NCBI GenBank assembly: GCA_029721435.1
Contig: CM056576.1
Span: 61,337,876 to 61,401,875 of the forward strand
DNA length: 64,000 bases
Source: Gymnothorax reevesii
Taxonomy: Eukaryota; Chordata; Actinopteri; Anguilliformes; Muraenidae
Direction of reading: 5' to 3'
Within the stretch, counting starts at the first letter, position 1. The number at the start of each line of letters is the position of its first letter. The translations under genes and the position numbers were made by a program. Positions 1-12,100 of this stretch are shown piece by piece. A model generated the notes under the pieces. It was not told the DNA's origin. It was given only the letters and a program-made list of their open reading frames with translations, and did no database searches.

Positions 1-770
1 TTTGTCTCAGTATAACCAGTCTCAATCATGACTGTGTCCCGAACACTAGTGACATTTAGATATTTCACTATTGGAGATTCTACGCTACCCTCAGGAGGAG
101 GATCGGTTGGGATTGCTTTTAGTGAGTTATTTCCTTCTACAATTTCAATGAGAAACTGTCTCTTCGGATCTGTGCCTGATACATAGGCTCCCATCACGTA
201 CAGACCTCTGTCATTTGGTATAGCATCTCGGAGAGTGAGTATTACTGGGTTGCAGTGGCGAATTTCACAGGGGAGGGACACCTGTCCTCGTTTCATGCTT
301 AATCTGTGTTTCAAATCATATAGAATACTTGCAGTGGGCCGATAGCCCCAATCAGGCCCCGTATTCCATCCTACCCATTTCCATTGCCCGCAGTTACTAG
401 CCAATCCTGTTGATACTCCTCCGGTTACGCATATGTATTTTTCAGAGTTAGTGTACCTTCCTTCATTGCTGCCACAATTGGCTATGGCACAGAGATCAAT
501 TTGGAGAGTGGTGGTTTGCCCTGCTTTAAACTCTAGAGTGGGTATGCTCCAAAGAGGCATAGGAGCTACGGGGAGAGTGAGTATCTCGATAAGACATAGT
601 AAAGGGATCACGGTCTGATTTATTGGTTTCTGCCCATACCTTATCCCCAAAAGAAGTGGTATTGTGATAATCCAGGATATAAATCCCAGGATAATCATCG
701 TAGCTCTCAGGCCACAAAAACCTGAGCCTCTAAATGGATGCCACGGACGAAGAGCATCCAAGTCATCCAT
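1..770 (-). pseudogene. env: Retroviral env, N-terminal part, cut by the window edge
   Basis: Downstream of the integrase C terminus the minus strand carries a leader-like segment (about 526-717) followed by Trp/Gly/Cys-containing coding stretches in a shifted frame down to position 1. This is where env begins in simple retroviruses. A stop at 526 ends the first open segment, so the copy looks broken near its start. The surface and transmembrane subunits needed to confirm the family are outside the window. The assignment rests mainly on position and composition. Confidence 0.5.
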
Positions 771-814
771 CCCTTGTGGAAACATATTATATTAAAGCAA
801 TTTTGGGGCCAAAT

Positions 815-2425
815 CTATCTTAAGTCTTTGTCAGAATCAGTGGGGTTTTCTGATTCTGCCAAATCTTTTCTAACCTCCTCCAAAGTGCGGGAGGGTGTAG
901 GCGCGGGTGAGCAATGTGCTAAGTGGTGCCAAACAGGCGCTCCTTTCTTGTCAATTTGCAGGGCGTGGCTGCTGACTTTCAATACCTTCCACGGCCCTGT
1001 CCACTTAGGGTCGAGCCACTTTGGTCTCGCGGCTTTGACCCACACCCAGCTGCCTACTGAGAGTGGAGCTGTGCTGTCGCCGTCCCTCCTGTCTCCTGCT
1101 GTCTTCACCTGTGCAGACAGAACTTCAGTTCATTTGTTCAGAGCCGTCATATATTCATCAATCTCTACACTTTGTATGTCCAATGTTGGCCCTGAACCCC
1201 GTTCCCTAGGAGGTCCAGGCATTGGCCTCCCCGTGAGCAGCTCATGTGGTGACAGATGCATTTCCGCAGACCTTATTGCTTATAGACCTTATTACTGCTG
1301 CCTTATTGACATCAGGGCTAGAGGCAGCGCATCCAACTTATTCAAGTTGGTTTTGAATATTATTTTAGCAAGTTTGTCCTTCAATGTTTGATTTGCTCTT
1401 TCCACAATACCCTGAGATTGTGGATGGTAAACAGATCCAAATCGATGTGTTATTCCAAAGTAGGTCTCTACTTCTTGTAGATCTGTATTACGAAAATGAG
1501 AACCATTGTCTGAGCAAATTTTTGTAGGGACTCCATATCGCGGGATCAGTTCCTTTTTCAACCAGTTTATAACTGATGCCGCATCTTCCTTTTTGGTGGG
1601 AATCGCCTCCACCCATTTTGAGAATCGATCTACAGCTACCAAAAGGTATCTGTAGCCTCTTACTCTGTTCTCTACTCCCATATCTGTATAGTCAAAACAG
1701 ATCTCTTTCCATGGTGCCTCAGGCACTGGATAACTTCCCATTGGTCGTGGTATCGATTTCTTTTTGTTGAATTTGTTGCACGTTGTACATTCTGTACAGT
1801 AATTGTCTACCATGTCTTTTAGGTAAGGACACCACCATTTTTCCCGAATTGCTTCCAATGTTCTGTATTTGCTGACATTTGCCAGCCCATGCGCTTCTGC
1901 TATTAGCAATAAGACCAATTTAGTCGGTGCAACGAGTCTCCCATCCGGGGACCTCCATACGCTTCCTGCCTCTATTTCTGTTTGTATAGCACCAAATTGT
2001 AGCCATTGATTCTTTTCATAGGCTCCTGCAGCCTCTTGCATAGCGACTATATTCTCAAGTCCCAATTCCAGCTTTTGATCCGACTCATCTATTTGAGTTT
2101 CATCTTGCCCACCTCTGTTTAAGGTTTGAGAAGTCATTTGCGTGATATACCCTCCAGCTATTTTTGCTGCTTTATCTGCTGCATTATTGCCAGTTATCAC
2201 TAAGGAATGTCCTTTCTGATGCCCTGCTACTTTTATCACAGCCAGTTCTTTTGGCTTTTCTGCTGCTTGAAGCAAGTCTTTCAGTTCCTCTGCATGTTTT
2301 ACAGGGGTCTTATTTGCGGTAAGAAAACCTCTCTTTAACCATTGTGGGCCATCTAAATGTATGGCCGCATGGGCATAGGCCGAGTCCGTACATATGTTAG
2401 CTGTCAAACCTTCACTTAACTCCAT
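815..2425 (-). pseudogene. pol: Retroviral pol: RNase H C-terminal part and integrase
   Basis: The segment 1292-2425 begins in the RNase H domain (TDSAYA and the GHQKGHS region) and continues into integrase: an N-terminal zinc-binding region ending in CTECTTC, then a catalytic core whose three acidic residues are visible in [15 protein letters not shown] and GIVERANQ. The frame closes at 1292, where a short duplicated stretch (an AATAAGGTCT-type repeat, about 1270-1310) disrupts it. The C-terminal SH3-like part resumes at 815-1108 with PKWTGPWKV. Length and domain order are those of a gammaretrovirus-like integrase, and the break makes it a relic. Confidence 0.85.
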
Positions 2426-2470
2426 TGCACGTCTGAGTGCATATATCTCTGCTAGCTGAGCCGATGCTGG

Positions 2471-4601
2471 CTATGGTATTGTGTCAGCTGCTAGTGTCTG
2501 GAAGGCTTCTCCTGTCCCCTGTACAACCGCATATGAGGCTATGTTTCCGTGTTCTCCCTTATAACACGAGCCGTCGCAGAACAGTGTAATGTCTGGATTG
2601 AGAAACGGTTCACTTTGTAAATTTTCTCGAATTTTTAATTCCGCTGTGGCTTCGAACGCACAATCATGCGGTTCCAAATCTCCTCCATTGACTCCCAATG
2701 TCATATTGCATGCATCAGTACGGAACGTGATGTGTGGCGCCTTCAATGTGTTTGAAATTTTCACCTTTCTCGATTTTGAAAATGAAAAGGTATTTGAGGC
2801 TAAAAATTCCGCTACCCCATGATCAGTGTTGACAATGAGATTGTGGCATGAATGTCCCAGCTCGATGTTATCCAACCTTGAACTGTGATATGCCAACACC
2901 CTCCTTTCTCCCTCCTTTTTCTGGAACAGAACAGCGTTCACAACGCCTTCTGTTTCAGAAACATCTAAAGAGAAAGGTGAGCCGTAGTCTGGGGTACAGA
3001 GGTAAGCAGCACGACAGAGCTTGTTTCGTGTCAATGAAAGCCTTTTCTCCTTCTGGAGTCCTGACTAGTGGTGCAGTAAGATTGCGACTGCCTGCTTTAG
3101 CAATCATGTCTGGCAGCGGTTGTGTGAGAGAGACATAGTTGGGTACGAATGATCTGCTGTAGCCTGTGAGGCCAAGGAACACCAACATTTGTTGCACCTG
3201 TGCAGGTTTCCCATAATTCAGGATGGTTTGTTTTTGAGAATTGGTGAGAGATAAGCTATTAGAGCCAATGCTCCTGCCAAGAAATGTCACAGATTTGCGC
3301 ACGACCTGACATTTTTCCTTTCTTTATTTTGTACCCTGCGTCTGCAAGTTTATTCAGCAGCATTTTGGTGGCTATGAGACAGGACTTCGGTGATGTGGAG
3401 GCCAAAAGCAAATCATCAACATATTGTATTAGGGTGGTACTGTGGAAACATTTTTTATTGATTCATTTAATTATTATTAATTGCTTATCCTTGCTTGCTC
3501 ATATTCTGTTTTAGTTCACAACTTCATAGGCCTAGAGTGTGTGTGTGCTTGCATATTTCTGATTTAGCAGGGGCCTGCATAACTCTACTAGTGAGTCATG
3601 ACATGTAGCCTATCTAAAGTCATGACAACTTGAACGTCTGTACCAAGGGCAAGATGTTTTTCTCTTTCTCTAAGTTTATGTGTTCATAGAAAGCTCCGGA
3701 ATCCATAACAAGATAAGCTGGAGCCAGAGCTGGCAAGATGTGTGTGTATCCCTAGACAACTTGACGTGGTTACGTACCAACTTGACTCAGTTGCGTGTGA
3801 CGCAAGGCTCGCTTGATGTGTAAATCAGCACGGGGGGAGGAGAACGCCATGGAGTATTCCTACAAATACCAGAGAACTTTCTAATTGTGGATCCTCCATT
3901 CTGACTTGACTTTGTATGGGGATCCTTTTTTGCAAAAAAGTAAACGGAATTTGGCTTGGATATTAACTTCTCTGTCTCCGACTGATTTTTTTCCCCTGAG
4001 TCGTCTTGAGTTCTCTCGTGAAGGTAATACTTGGAATGTAAAAATCAAAATTCCTTTAACAGTACCCTCAGGCAATTCTAGAGTGCTGAGCTCCTGCTTG
4101 AGTGCATGATTGAACAAACCAGGGCTATCTTTGTAGCCCTGGGGAAGGCGATTGTATGTGTAACGGTGCCCATCATATGTGAAGGAGAACCAATCCTGCA
4201 CTTCCGGAGCTAATGGTTGGTAGAAAAAGGCATTTGCAAGGCCTATTACTGTGAAATGGGTGTGGGAGGGATTGACACGATGTAACGCGACGTATGGATC
4301 TGGTACAGCCAAGCGTGGTGGTAACATTTTTTATGGATCACAAATCATGAACCATGCCCCAGCCCTTCCCTCCTGCCTTCTGAACTGGGAGGATAGGAGT
4401 GTTCCAGCGGGATTCGGAGACATGCCTGAGTACTCCTGCTGAGAGCAGCCCTGTTATAGTTTCCCTTATGCCAACAATCTGTTCTTGTTTCAGTGGGTAT
4501 TTCGGACGCCACAGAGGCTCCTGATTGTAATGAACGTACGGAGACTCCAATCGCGGTTCAAGCTCGGAAGAGCGTCTTTTATTAACATTACCGTTGCTCA
4601 T
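2471..4601 (-). pseudogene. pol: Retroviral pol: reverse transcriptase, split by a solo LTR
   Basis: Reverse transcriptase pieces lie at 4338-4601 (fingers, ending in NTPILPVQKA), about 4062-4327 (palm, with LPQGYKDSPGLFNHAL), 2955-3440 (the YVDD box encoded at 3412-3423, then thumb) and 2471-3034 (connection and start of RNase H). A solo LTR at 3441-4061 separates the palm from YVDD. In the first palm motif the residue normally occupied by the catalytic Asp reads Gly (TVIGLANAFF), and the pieces are in different frames. These features show a long-dead polymerase gene. Family membership is clear from the motifs and their order. Confidence 0.85.
3441..4061 (+). mobile_element. Solo LTR of a different retrovirus, inserted in pol
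   Basis: The 621-bp segment begins TGTGGAAAC and ends TTTAACA, the TG...CA signature of an LTR. It is flanked by the 4-bp target duplication GTAC (3437-3440 and 4062-4065). Removing it with one GTAC leaves the surrounding pol frame readable, which supports the boundaries. It has no internal coding sequence, so it is a solo LTR left by LTR-LTR recombination. Plus-strand orientation is suggested by the TGTGG start but is not certain. It shows no obvious similarity to the host provirus LTR at 15374-16142. Confidence 0.8.
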
Positions 4602-4608
4602 GGTCAGA

Positions 4609-5400
4609 CAGAAACAGAGGTCAATAGCCAGAAATCAGGAATATCACAGAAACGCTCAATCTTAGTCAGGGACAGGCAAAATGTCAAAAAAAACCAGGAA
4701 ATCAGTCAGCACAGAATACAGAAACAAAGGGAAACTAACCTAAGGGAATGGGGAAAAGGGAAAGGGGAATTGGAAGGGAAGAGGGAGACAGAAATGAACT
4801 AAACAGTCAAAGTATAAAGGGAACTGGGGAAAACGGGAGACTCTCAAACTCACCACACTCACTCGACGAAATACAATCAATAACTAGAGTACAGAAAATC
4901 ACAAAGGACAAAAACTCTCAATAATCGCAAAAACACACTGAGAAAAAGCACAGAGACGGAACGACCAGGCAGAGCAAGGAACAGTCACGAATCGACAAAG
5001 ACAAGCGGAAAAGTGGGGTCTCTATAAACAAACTAATTACAGTGTTTAGCCCAAGAAATGAAGGACAGCTGAGAGGAGGCAGAATCTAGAACAGCAAAGG
5101 AAAGTGATAGGACAGATTGAACAAGTAGGTGTGCCCTGCTTCTTCAAACTAACTAATCACCGTGCCCAACTACTCTGCTCTAATGTGTAGTCCTACCCAT
5201 TTCTAATCACCAGTGCCTCAGCTAAACTATTCTCAGGTGCAGACAGTTAACAAGCACAGGAAGAAGGAAGCAGGAAGTTCCCAACCAGAAAAGACAGGGG
5301 AAAAGCCTGAATGGAAACAAGACACCACACTTAGACACACAAGGGAGCGAGTGACAAAAGACAAGCATTCATGAAACATGAACAATCACACTAGAAGTAA
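4609..5400. mobile_element. Unclassified insert of about 790 bp inside pol
   Basis: Between the pol segment ending near 5403 and the reverse transcriptase start near 4601, no minus-strand frame stays open. Composition changes to an A-rich plus strand with many short runs (CAGAAA, GGGAAA). On the minus strand an AATAAA-type signal sits near 4576-4581. I could not find a target duplication or clear termini, so the ends are approximate. It could be an LTR or leader piece of another retroelement. Confidence 0.45.
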
Positions 5401-5402
5401 AT

Positions 5403-6038
5403 CTAAAGCATGTCTGCTGCATCTGGATGGTCAGCGATGTCCTCCTCATAAGATCTATCCTGTTCAATTTTTTCATAGATTGCCAGATTGGTAGAAGAAT
5501 CAGAAATGCGAATCATGGACCCGTCTGAAGAAAAATGAAGAAGAGGATTGCTGGAGGGTTTATATGTGAGAGACAATGCTCGCTTAACCATGGGTCCAAG
5601 GCTCTGAGGCTTAGAGCCTTCTGACAATGCCAGTGTCACATGTGGCTCAGAGTCAGGTGCCAATGTGTACCATGTTTGCTGTGCGTCTGTAAGATTGACA
5701 TGTGCGGCCACACCTTCGGGACCAATGTAAATGTCAGAAATTTGCAATGTATCCGTTTGTCCCTCCTTTTCAGCTTGCCAAGCTTGTTCATATGATTCAT
5801 CAGGGGAACGCAAAAAGTTGTATGTACAATGCGGGGGGTCAATTGGGGGGGAAAATGCGCCTTGCTGATCAATGTATGGCTTCCACTGAGAGTATGTGTA
5901 CAACAATCCAGAGCATGCACTGTCATGCCGCAGTCTGCTCCAGGAGACCAGAGTGGAGGGTTCTTGAGGTGTGCCAATGTCAGGATGTATGCCTAAATGC
6001 ATGATTTTTTTCTCCATATGTCCGAATTGTGGGGGCAT
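5403..6038 (-). pseudogene. Retroviral pol segment between protease and reverse transcriptase, function not recognised
   Basis: This is an open stretch of about 211 codons downstream of protease and upstream of reverse transcriptase. Its frame differs from the protease frame (5980-6354), which overlaps it at its start. It is rich in Pro, Ser, Tyr and His and shows no motif I can assign; dUTPase or G-patch signatures are not evident. It stops at TAG/TAA-rich sequence exactly where the unclassified insert begins. It may be a lineage-specific insertion in pol or the poorly conserved N-terminal extension of reverse transcriptase. Confidence 0.5.
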
Positions 6039-6354
6039 GACCTGGAACTAAGAGCACTAAACCATCGGGTGTGCATGAAATGTGGATGCCTATTTTGGAA
6101 AGGAGATCACGGCCTAATAGAGTCACTGGACAATTCGGAGCGTAGAAGTACGAGTGTGTGAGAACTTGATCTCCAATACGTGTGATCAAAGGCTTTGTGT
6201 AATTCTGTTTTTCCAATGTACCCCAGAACCCTACTGTTGTCACAGACTTAGATGAGAGCGTAGTGGAAGGTGGCAAAATATTAAGACTAGACAGTGTAGC
6301 GCCTGTGTCAGCCATAAGTTCAGTTACCTGCCAAATCACCTCACAAGAAATCAT
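5980..6354 (-). pseudogene. pro: Retroviral aspartic protease
   Basis: The translation contains the retropepsin active site DTGA and, about 70 residues later, the C-terminal signature LLGRDLLSKIG. This is the expected length and spacing for a retroviral protease, which cleaves the Gag and Pol polyproteins. It follows the nucleocapsid in the minus-strand order. The frame differs from the adjacent nucleocapsid and pol segments, so expression would need frameshifting or the frames have decayed. Confidence 0.8.
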
Positions 6355-6405
6355 AGGAGGAGAATGAGTACGTATTACCTATGGCACTGAGTTCTCGGGG
6401 CCCCT

Positions 6406-7026
6406 TCATAAACCAGCCACTTGTGGGGACCATCTTTCAGGAGAGGGTGTGCTCAGGTGATACTGTTGTGTACCCCTATTACTGGGTCCACCACGTCTAG
6501 GGGGAGGGATAGGAGGGCCTGGGCGTGGGGTCCATCCACCTCTACCAGGGGTTTGTATCGGGGGATACTGGGGTCCTTGGAAGCGGTACTGTGGTGTTGG
6601 GGAGTATCCCCTGTATTGTGGGCAAGTTCTGGAAATATGCCCATATTGTCCACAGGTCCAACATTGGACCTGGGATTGAGGCAGGTATCCTACTAGCCTT
6701 TGTTTGAGAATTCCCCTCCCAATTGGAGCCGGAGCTGTGGGGTAGTAGTAAGGGGGCTGATATCGATAAGCAGGCGGAGACTGTTGTGCCGGAGACGGGG
6801 CTGCAGCTGGAGCCACCTGAGCGGTTCGGGTAGCATCTGCTGCTGGTACGGAAACTACCTCATTTACCATCTGAGTTTTCTTGGCCTTTGCCTTGTCTCC
6901 CTCCAGATTAGATATCTGAAGCCTGAGCAGCTTATTCTCCAAAGCTGTTTTTTTCAAGATCTCTGCTCCTGGTATTTTCTCTTCACCATGTATTTTTCTG
7001 CATGGTGTACAATATGTGCTCGCCAC
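6406..7026 (-). pseudogene. gag: Retroviral gag C-terminal part with CCHC zinc knuckle (nucleocapsid)
   Basis: The segment begins with a charged helical stretch (Lys/Glu/Leu rich), passes through a Pro/Ala/Tyr-rich linker and carries one zinc knuckle, CWTCGQYGHISRTC (C-x2-C-x4-H-x4-C). A Pro/Gly/Arg-rich tail follows. Such a knuckle binds genomic RNA during packaging. It is one frame off the capsid segment (6954-8219), and the two overlap by about 70 bp around 6954-7026, so a single-base indel probably separates them. Confidence 0.8.
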
Positions 7027-8519
7027 TCGTCACAGGGTTTTAATTCAAGGCCCACTAAGTCTGCTAACTTATCTCTAACCGGCTTAGGCAGTCCCTTCAG
7101 GACTGCATGCCGCCAGATAGCCTGTTGCGCTTCTGAGCTGTCGGGTCTAACTCCTCCCGTGTCTGTCCATTGTTTCTCAGCGCGCTGTAAGTAGGTATAA
7201 ATCTCCTCGTCCGATCTCAATTCTATGCTGCTGAGAGCCTGAAAGTCTCGCTTTTGAGGAAAAATTTCTTTAAGGGCTTTCCAGTATTTCTGTCTATGTG
7301 GATCAATCAAAGTAGTATCAGGTAATCGTTTAGTGTTTGCTGCTGTTTCGACCTGATGAAGGGCAGTGGAGGCATCTATTTTTATCAGCAGGCATCTAAT
7401 GTCTGCTAGAGCCAAAACATCTTGCGGAATGTTGTTCTCTAATGCAGCAATCCAGGCCTCTGCTCCCTTCTGGAGGGGGGGCAAATGACTAACTACTCTG
7501 TTGAGGTCTACATGTGACCACGGCTGATATTCCCATTGTTGCAGACCGGTCTTGTCTACTTTCCGGAGGAGCGGAAACTGATAGTTCCGCGTGCACTTCG
7601 GTTGGGTTTTGTGTTCGATTTCATCTCCCTCCTCCTCAGAATCACTTTCTCCTTCCTCAGAATACAACTGCTTTCTCTTTTTAGATATTTCCATGTCATT
7701 ACCTCTTATTGTAACTTTCTCAAGCCTTCTCTTCCTTTCTCTCCTCTCTGCAGTTTCGTGCAAATCATAATTTTGTCCTTCCTCAAAACCCTCCTTCACA
7801 GGGTCTCCACCCTGCTCTGCGATCTCCTCCTTTTTCCCAGAATCATTTCCTGCTATTTCATGCGGGGGAGTGTTTGACGGGGAGGAATGTAGGAAGTGGT
7901 GACGACATGAGGTTGGCGTGCAGGCTTGCGGAGCAGGAGTTTTAGCACGCCGCCTTACGGATTTATTTCTGACACTGGAGACCTGCAACTCGCCGTCTGA
8001 TACATAACCACTAAGAGACACGTGGTCGCATTCTCCTTCAGAAGAGCTCCCGCGCTCTCTAAGTTTGTCCTGTTTCTGCGGACACTGCGTCAATCTGTCC
8101 TGACGAATAGATAACTCTTGGACCTGTTTTTCTCTGTCTGTGTCTGTTTCGCTTACTTCTAGGCAGCCTTTTTCAATATCCAGGTTTCCATTTTTCACCT
8201 GTAAAAGTGGTGCCTGCACTTGAATTGATTCCTCTACATAGTATGGCGGTGGGCGTGAATTTAGAGCTGCAAGCTCTGACTTTTCATCTGTTTTGAATAA
8301 CTCAGGGAGCGTAGGATACAGCTTAGAAGGTGGATCAGGAGACGGTTCAGATACTGATACTTGTCCCTCGGCCGTCTCTGGGGCGGGGGTCTACAATCAG
8401 CAATAAATGTGATAACCAGAGCAGGGAGACAAATTTTATATTCCCTAACCAATCCTATGAATCCCTATCCTAAGCCTATGCACAAAAAATACCTAATTTT
8501 GTCGTTCCCTACCTTATTC
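6954..8519 (-). pseudogene. gag: Retroviral gag: matrix remnant, p12-like region and capsid
   Basis: The capsid-like part (about 6990-7560) contains the WSHVDLNRVVSHLPP region, an ELRSDEEIYTYLQRAEKQW helix and a major-homology-like stretch. Upstream is a long, highly charged Arg/Glu/Ser-rich linker, and before it a p12-like segment with the late-budding motif PPPY near 8240. That frame is open back to a stop near 8396, where the reading must shift to the frame of 8261-8452 to recover matrix-like sequence. No good ATG begins the main open frame; the first in-frame start-like codon is GTG. The gypsy element at 8524 cuts off the true 5' end of gag. Confidence 0.75.
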
Positions 8520-8523
8520 ACGT

Positions 8524-9018
8524 TGTTATGGCCCCAATTTGTTATTACATTTATAACATAACAGCAACAGCAAGGGATGACAAACACAGTTTTAACAACT
8601 AAAACACATTTAATTTTTAACAAAGACAAAGACTAATAACAACCTACAACTAAAGACCAAGATTGATAAATTAAAAAAAACAGAAATAATTACAGTCCCT
8701 TTTTGGTGGGGTGGCTTGGTGATGTCCTGGATGAAGAAAATGCTCAAACACAGGCAAAGAAATCCACAAAAGAAACGTCACAGGTCTTGAACAGAATGGC
8801 AGGTCTGGTCATCTTCTTGCAATTTCTCCTACTACTTTACTGTCTCAATTCTTTTCCTTATATACTCTTTTGCAGACCCCACCCACATTTAGACCTCTTT
8901 TTTTTAATTTTCTGAGACTTGCCCCAGACATGTCCAGGACATGTCTAAACATGACTTCAGTCTGAGCTTAACAAAAAAAGGTAAATACTGCCATCTAGTG
9001 GCCTATATTCACATTACA
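8524..9018 (-). repeat. 3' LTR of the Gmr1-type element
   Basis: This is a 495-bp copy bounded TGTTATGG...ATTACA on the plus strand, matching 13980-14473. A short purine-rich stretch (GGAATGGAGG on the minus strand, about 9019-9028) lies directly upstream in element orientation and is the candidate polypurine tract. Confidence 0.92.
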
Positions 9019-9123
9019 CCTCCATTCCAAAAGGGAAAAATTTTGACTCATAAAGGCAAAATTTTTCTTTTCAATACAAAATGGTAAAGTGAACACTTGT
9101 CTATATATACATATCATACACAT

Positions 9124-12100
9124 TCAAACACGGGATAAGCAATCAGCAATTACATTGTCTGTACCCTTCACATGCTTAATTTCCAAGTCAAACTCCTGTA
9201 AAATCAAACTCCAATTCAACAATCTCCGATTCTTGTTTTTCATCTTACTCAAAAACATTAACGGATTGTGGTCAGTGTACACAATCATTGGCTTTTGTCC
9301 TGTACAAACATAAACCTCAAAGTGTTGTAAAGAAAGGACCAGAGCCAACAGTTCCTTCTCTATTGTGGAATAGTTCCTTTGGTGGCGATTGAACTTCCTG
9401 GAGAAGTATGCCACGGGATGCTCAATGTCATCAGAGTCACTTCTCTGTAGGAGCACAGATCCACAAGCTTGGTCGCTAGCATCGACCGCGATGGAGAACG
9501 GTTTGTTGAAGTCAGGAGATTTGAGCACGGGGAAGTGACACAGCAGAGACTTCAGGCGATCGAAGGCTCTCTGGCATGCATCATCCCAGGTGAACTTTAC
9601 GCCTTTCTTCAGTTGGTTAGTTAGACTGAGAGCAATCTCAGCAAAGTTCTTGCAGAACTTGCGGTAGTACCCGATCATTCCAAGGAAGCCGCGCAAAGCT
9701 TTTTTGTTGTCAGGAACTGGAAAGTCCATGATGGCTTGGACTTTAGCATTTATGGGTGCCACCTTACCCTGGCCTATGACGTAGCCAAGGTAGGTGACAG
9801 TAGCACAACCAAAGTCACTCTTGCTCAGGTTAACAGTCAGGTTAGCCTGGGTCAGGCGCTGGAACAACGTCTCTACATCTTTTAGATGTTCTTCCCAGGA
9901 GTCACTCCATGTGATCAGGTCATCGATGTACGCACCCGTGTGTGGCAATCCGGCGATTGTAGACTGTATCATCCTTTGGAATGTGGCTGGGGCATTTTTC
10001 ATGCCAAAGGGTAGGACTTCATACTGGTACAATCCAGATGGTGTGGCAAAAGCAGAGATGCTCTTGGCCCTCTCAGTTAAAGGCACACACCAATAACCCT
10101 TCAATAAATCAATCTTGGTCAGAAACTTTGCTTGCCCTACACTTTCAATACAATCATCAATCCTAGGTATTGGAAACACATCAGTTCTAGTTACAGCATT
10201 GTCTTTGCGATAATCTGTACAGAATCTAGTACTTCCATCAGATTTTGGAACTAGCACACAGGGTGAACTCCAATCGGAGTTGGAGGGTCTGATAATATCA
10301 TGTTTTAACATGTACTCAACCTCTTTCTCAGCAATCTTTCTCTTTTCAGGATTCATCCGGTATGGATGCTGTTTTATTGGTTTGGCATCACCAATATCTA
10401 CATCATGAGAGGCTATAGTAACTCTCTTTGGAACATCAGGAAACAAATCCTCATATTTCTTGATCAACCTTTCAAACTGATCTCTCTGTGAGAGTTCTAA
10501 GTGCTGGAGTTTTACATCAAGATTTTGCAACACTTCAGTGTTTAACAATTTACATGAAAGAACTTCAGCTTTAATTCTTGGTTCATCATCTTGAAACTCC
10601 CCCTCATCTTCACACGTTTCGACCATTGGAGAATCTGAAGTGACAGCTGCAACCCTAGCATTTCTGTCATGATAAGGCTTTAGCATGTTAATATGATACA
10701 ATTGTTTTGGTTTTCTCCTATCTGGAGTCTTCACAATGTAATTAGGATCATTTAGTTTAGTCAGAATTTCATAAGGACCATGAAATCTAGCCTGCAATGG
10801 ATTGGACTGCAAGGGAAACAACACAAGGACCTTTTCACCTGGTTTAAACTCACGGCTTCTAGCCTTATGATCATACCAAGTTTTCATTTTTCCCTGACTT
10901 GATTTCAAGTTCTCTTTGGCAAGGTCACAAGCTGCACGCAATCTTTCCTTGAACTTGCCAACATAGTCTAACAGACTGATATGCGGCTCTTTCTCTTGCC
11001 ATTGTTCACTCAATAATAGCAAAGGTCCTCTCACTTCATGACCAAACACCAGCTCAAATGGACTGAATCCAGTAGACTCCTGCACTGCTTCTCTAGCTGC
11101 AAACAACAGCAAATGAACCCCTTCATCCCAGTCTTTCTCATGGTCATAACAATAAGTCCTCATCATTGTCTTGAGAGTGGAATGAAACCGCTCTAAGGCA
11201 CCCTGACTTTCTGGATGATAGGCACTAGAAAGAATCTGCTTTGCACCTAGTTCATACACAACCTGCTGAAACAATCCTGAAGTGAAATTGCTACCCTGGT
11301 CTGACTGAATTTCCCTGGGAAGGCCAAACAAGGTGAAGAACTTTATCAAAGCCTTCGAGATTGCAGTTGCCTTGATGTTACGTAGAGGTATGGCTTCAGG
11401 GAATCTGGTAGATGCACACATGATTGTCAACAAGTACTGATTTCCAGATCTAGTCTTAGGTAATGGACCAACACAGTCAACAATGACCTGAGAGAACGGC
11501 TCCCCAAATGCTGGGATAGGCTGTAATGGTGCTACAGGTGGGTCTAACTGGTGTTTTCCAACTACTTGACAAGTGTGACAGGTTTTGCAAAAGTTGGAAG
11601 CATCTTTCCGAAGCCCAGGCCAAAAGAAGTGTTTCATGATCTTATCAACAGTCTTGTTAACACCAAGATGACCTCCTAAAGGTAAACTATGAGCCATTGT
11701 TAAGATCTCATTCCTATAGACCTTCGGAACAACAATTTGCCTGACCACTGCCCAATCTGCATTGGCAGGGATATCAGGAGGGCGCCACTTCCGCATCAAC
11801 ACACCATCCTTGAGATAATACCCAACTGGAACTGCATCTATTTCATTTTCAGGAAGGGCTCTCCTCTTTAGTACACCAATTTCAGGATCATTAGTTTGCT
11901 CCTCAATCAACCGCTTTCTGGACAGAGACAAGTCTCCAGACACATCAGAATCACCAGACCCATCCGGCTGGCTGAATAGAGAACTGATAAAAGTATCTGA
12001 TAAGTCCTCAAACGGAGAAACCATAGTAGGCCAATCAGAGTCATGAGGCGAACCACCTGAGTCCTGACTATTCAATGTACTGGACGGCACCACAACATCA

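Noticed and set aside
738..1391. Long plus-strand ORF of 217 codons
   Set aside because: It is antisense to the integrase C-terminal region, has no recognisable domain and reflects the composition of the retroviral strand.
6985..7000. A-AAA-AAC heptamer in gag as a programmed frameshift site
   Set aside because: It follows the stop of the capsid frame instead of preceding it and lies in mid-gag. An indel in a decayed gene explains the frame change better.
8703..8915. Identical 70-codon ORFs at 8703-8915 and 14158-14370
   Set aside because: They lie in the two LTRs of the gypsy element, opposite to its transcription. They are identical because the LTRs are, not because of a gene family.
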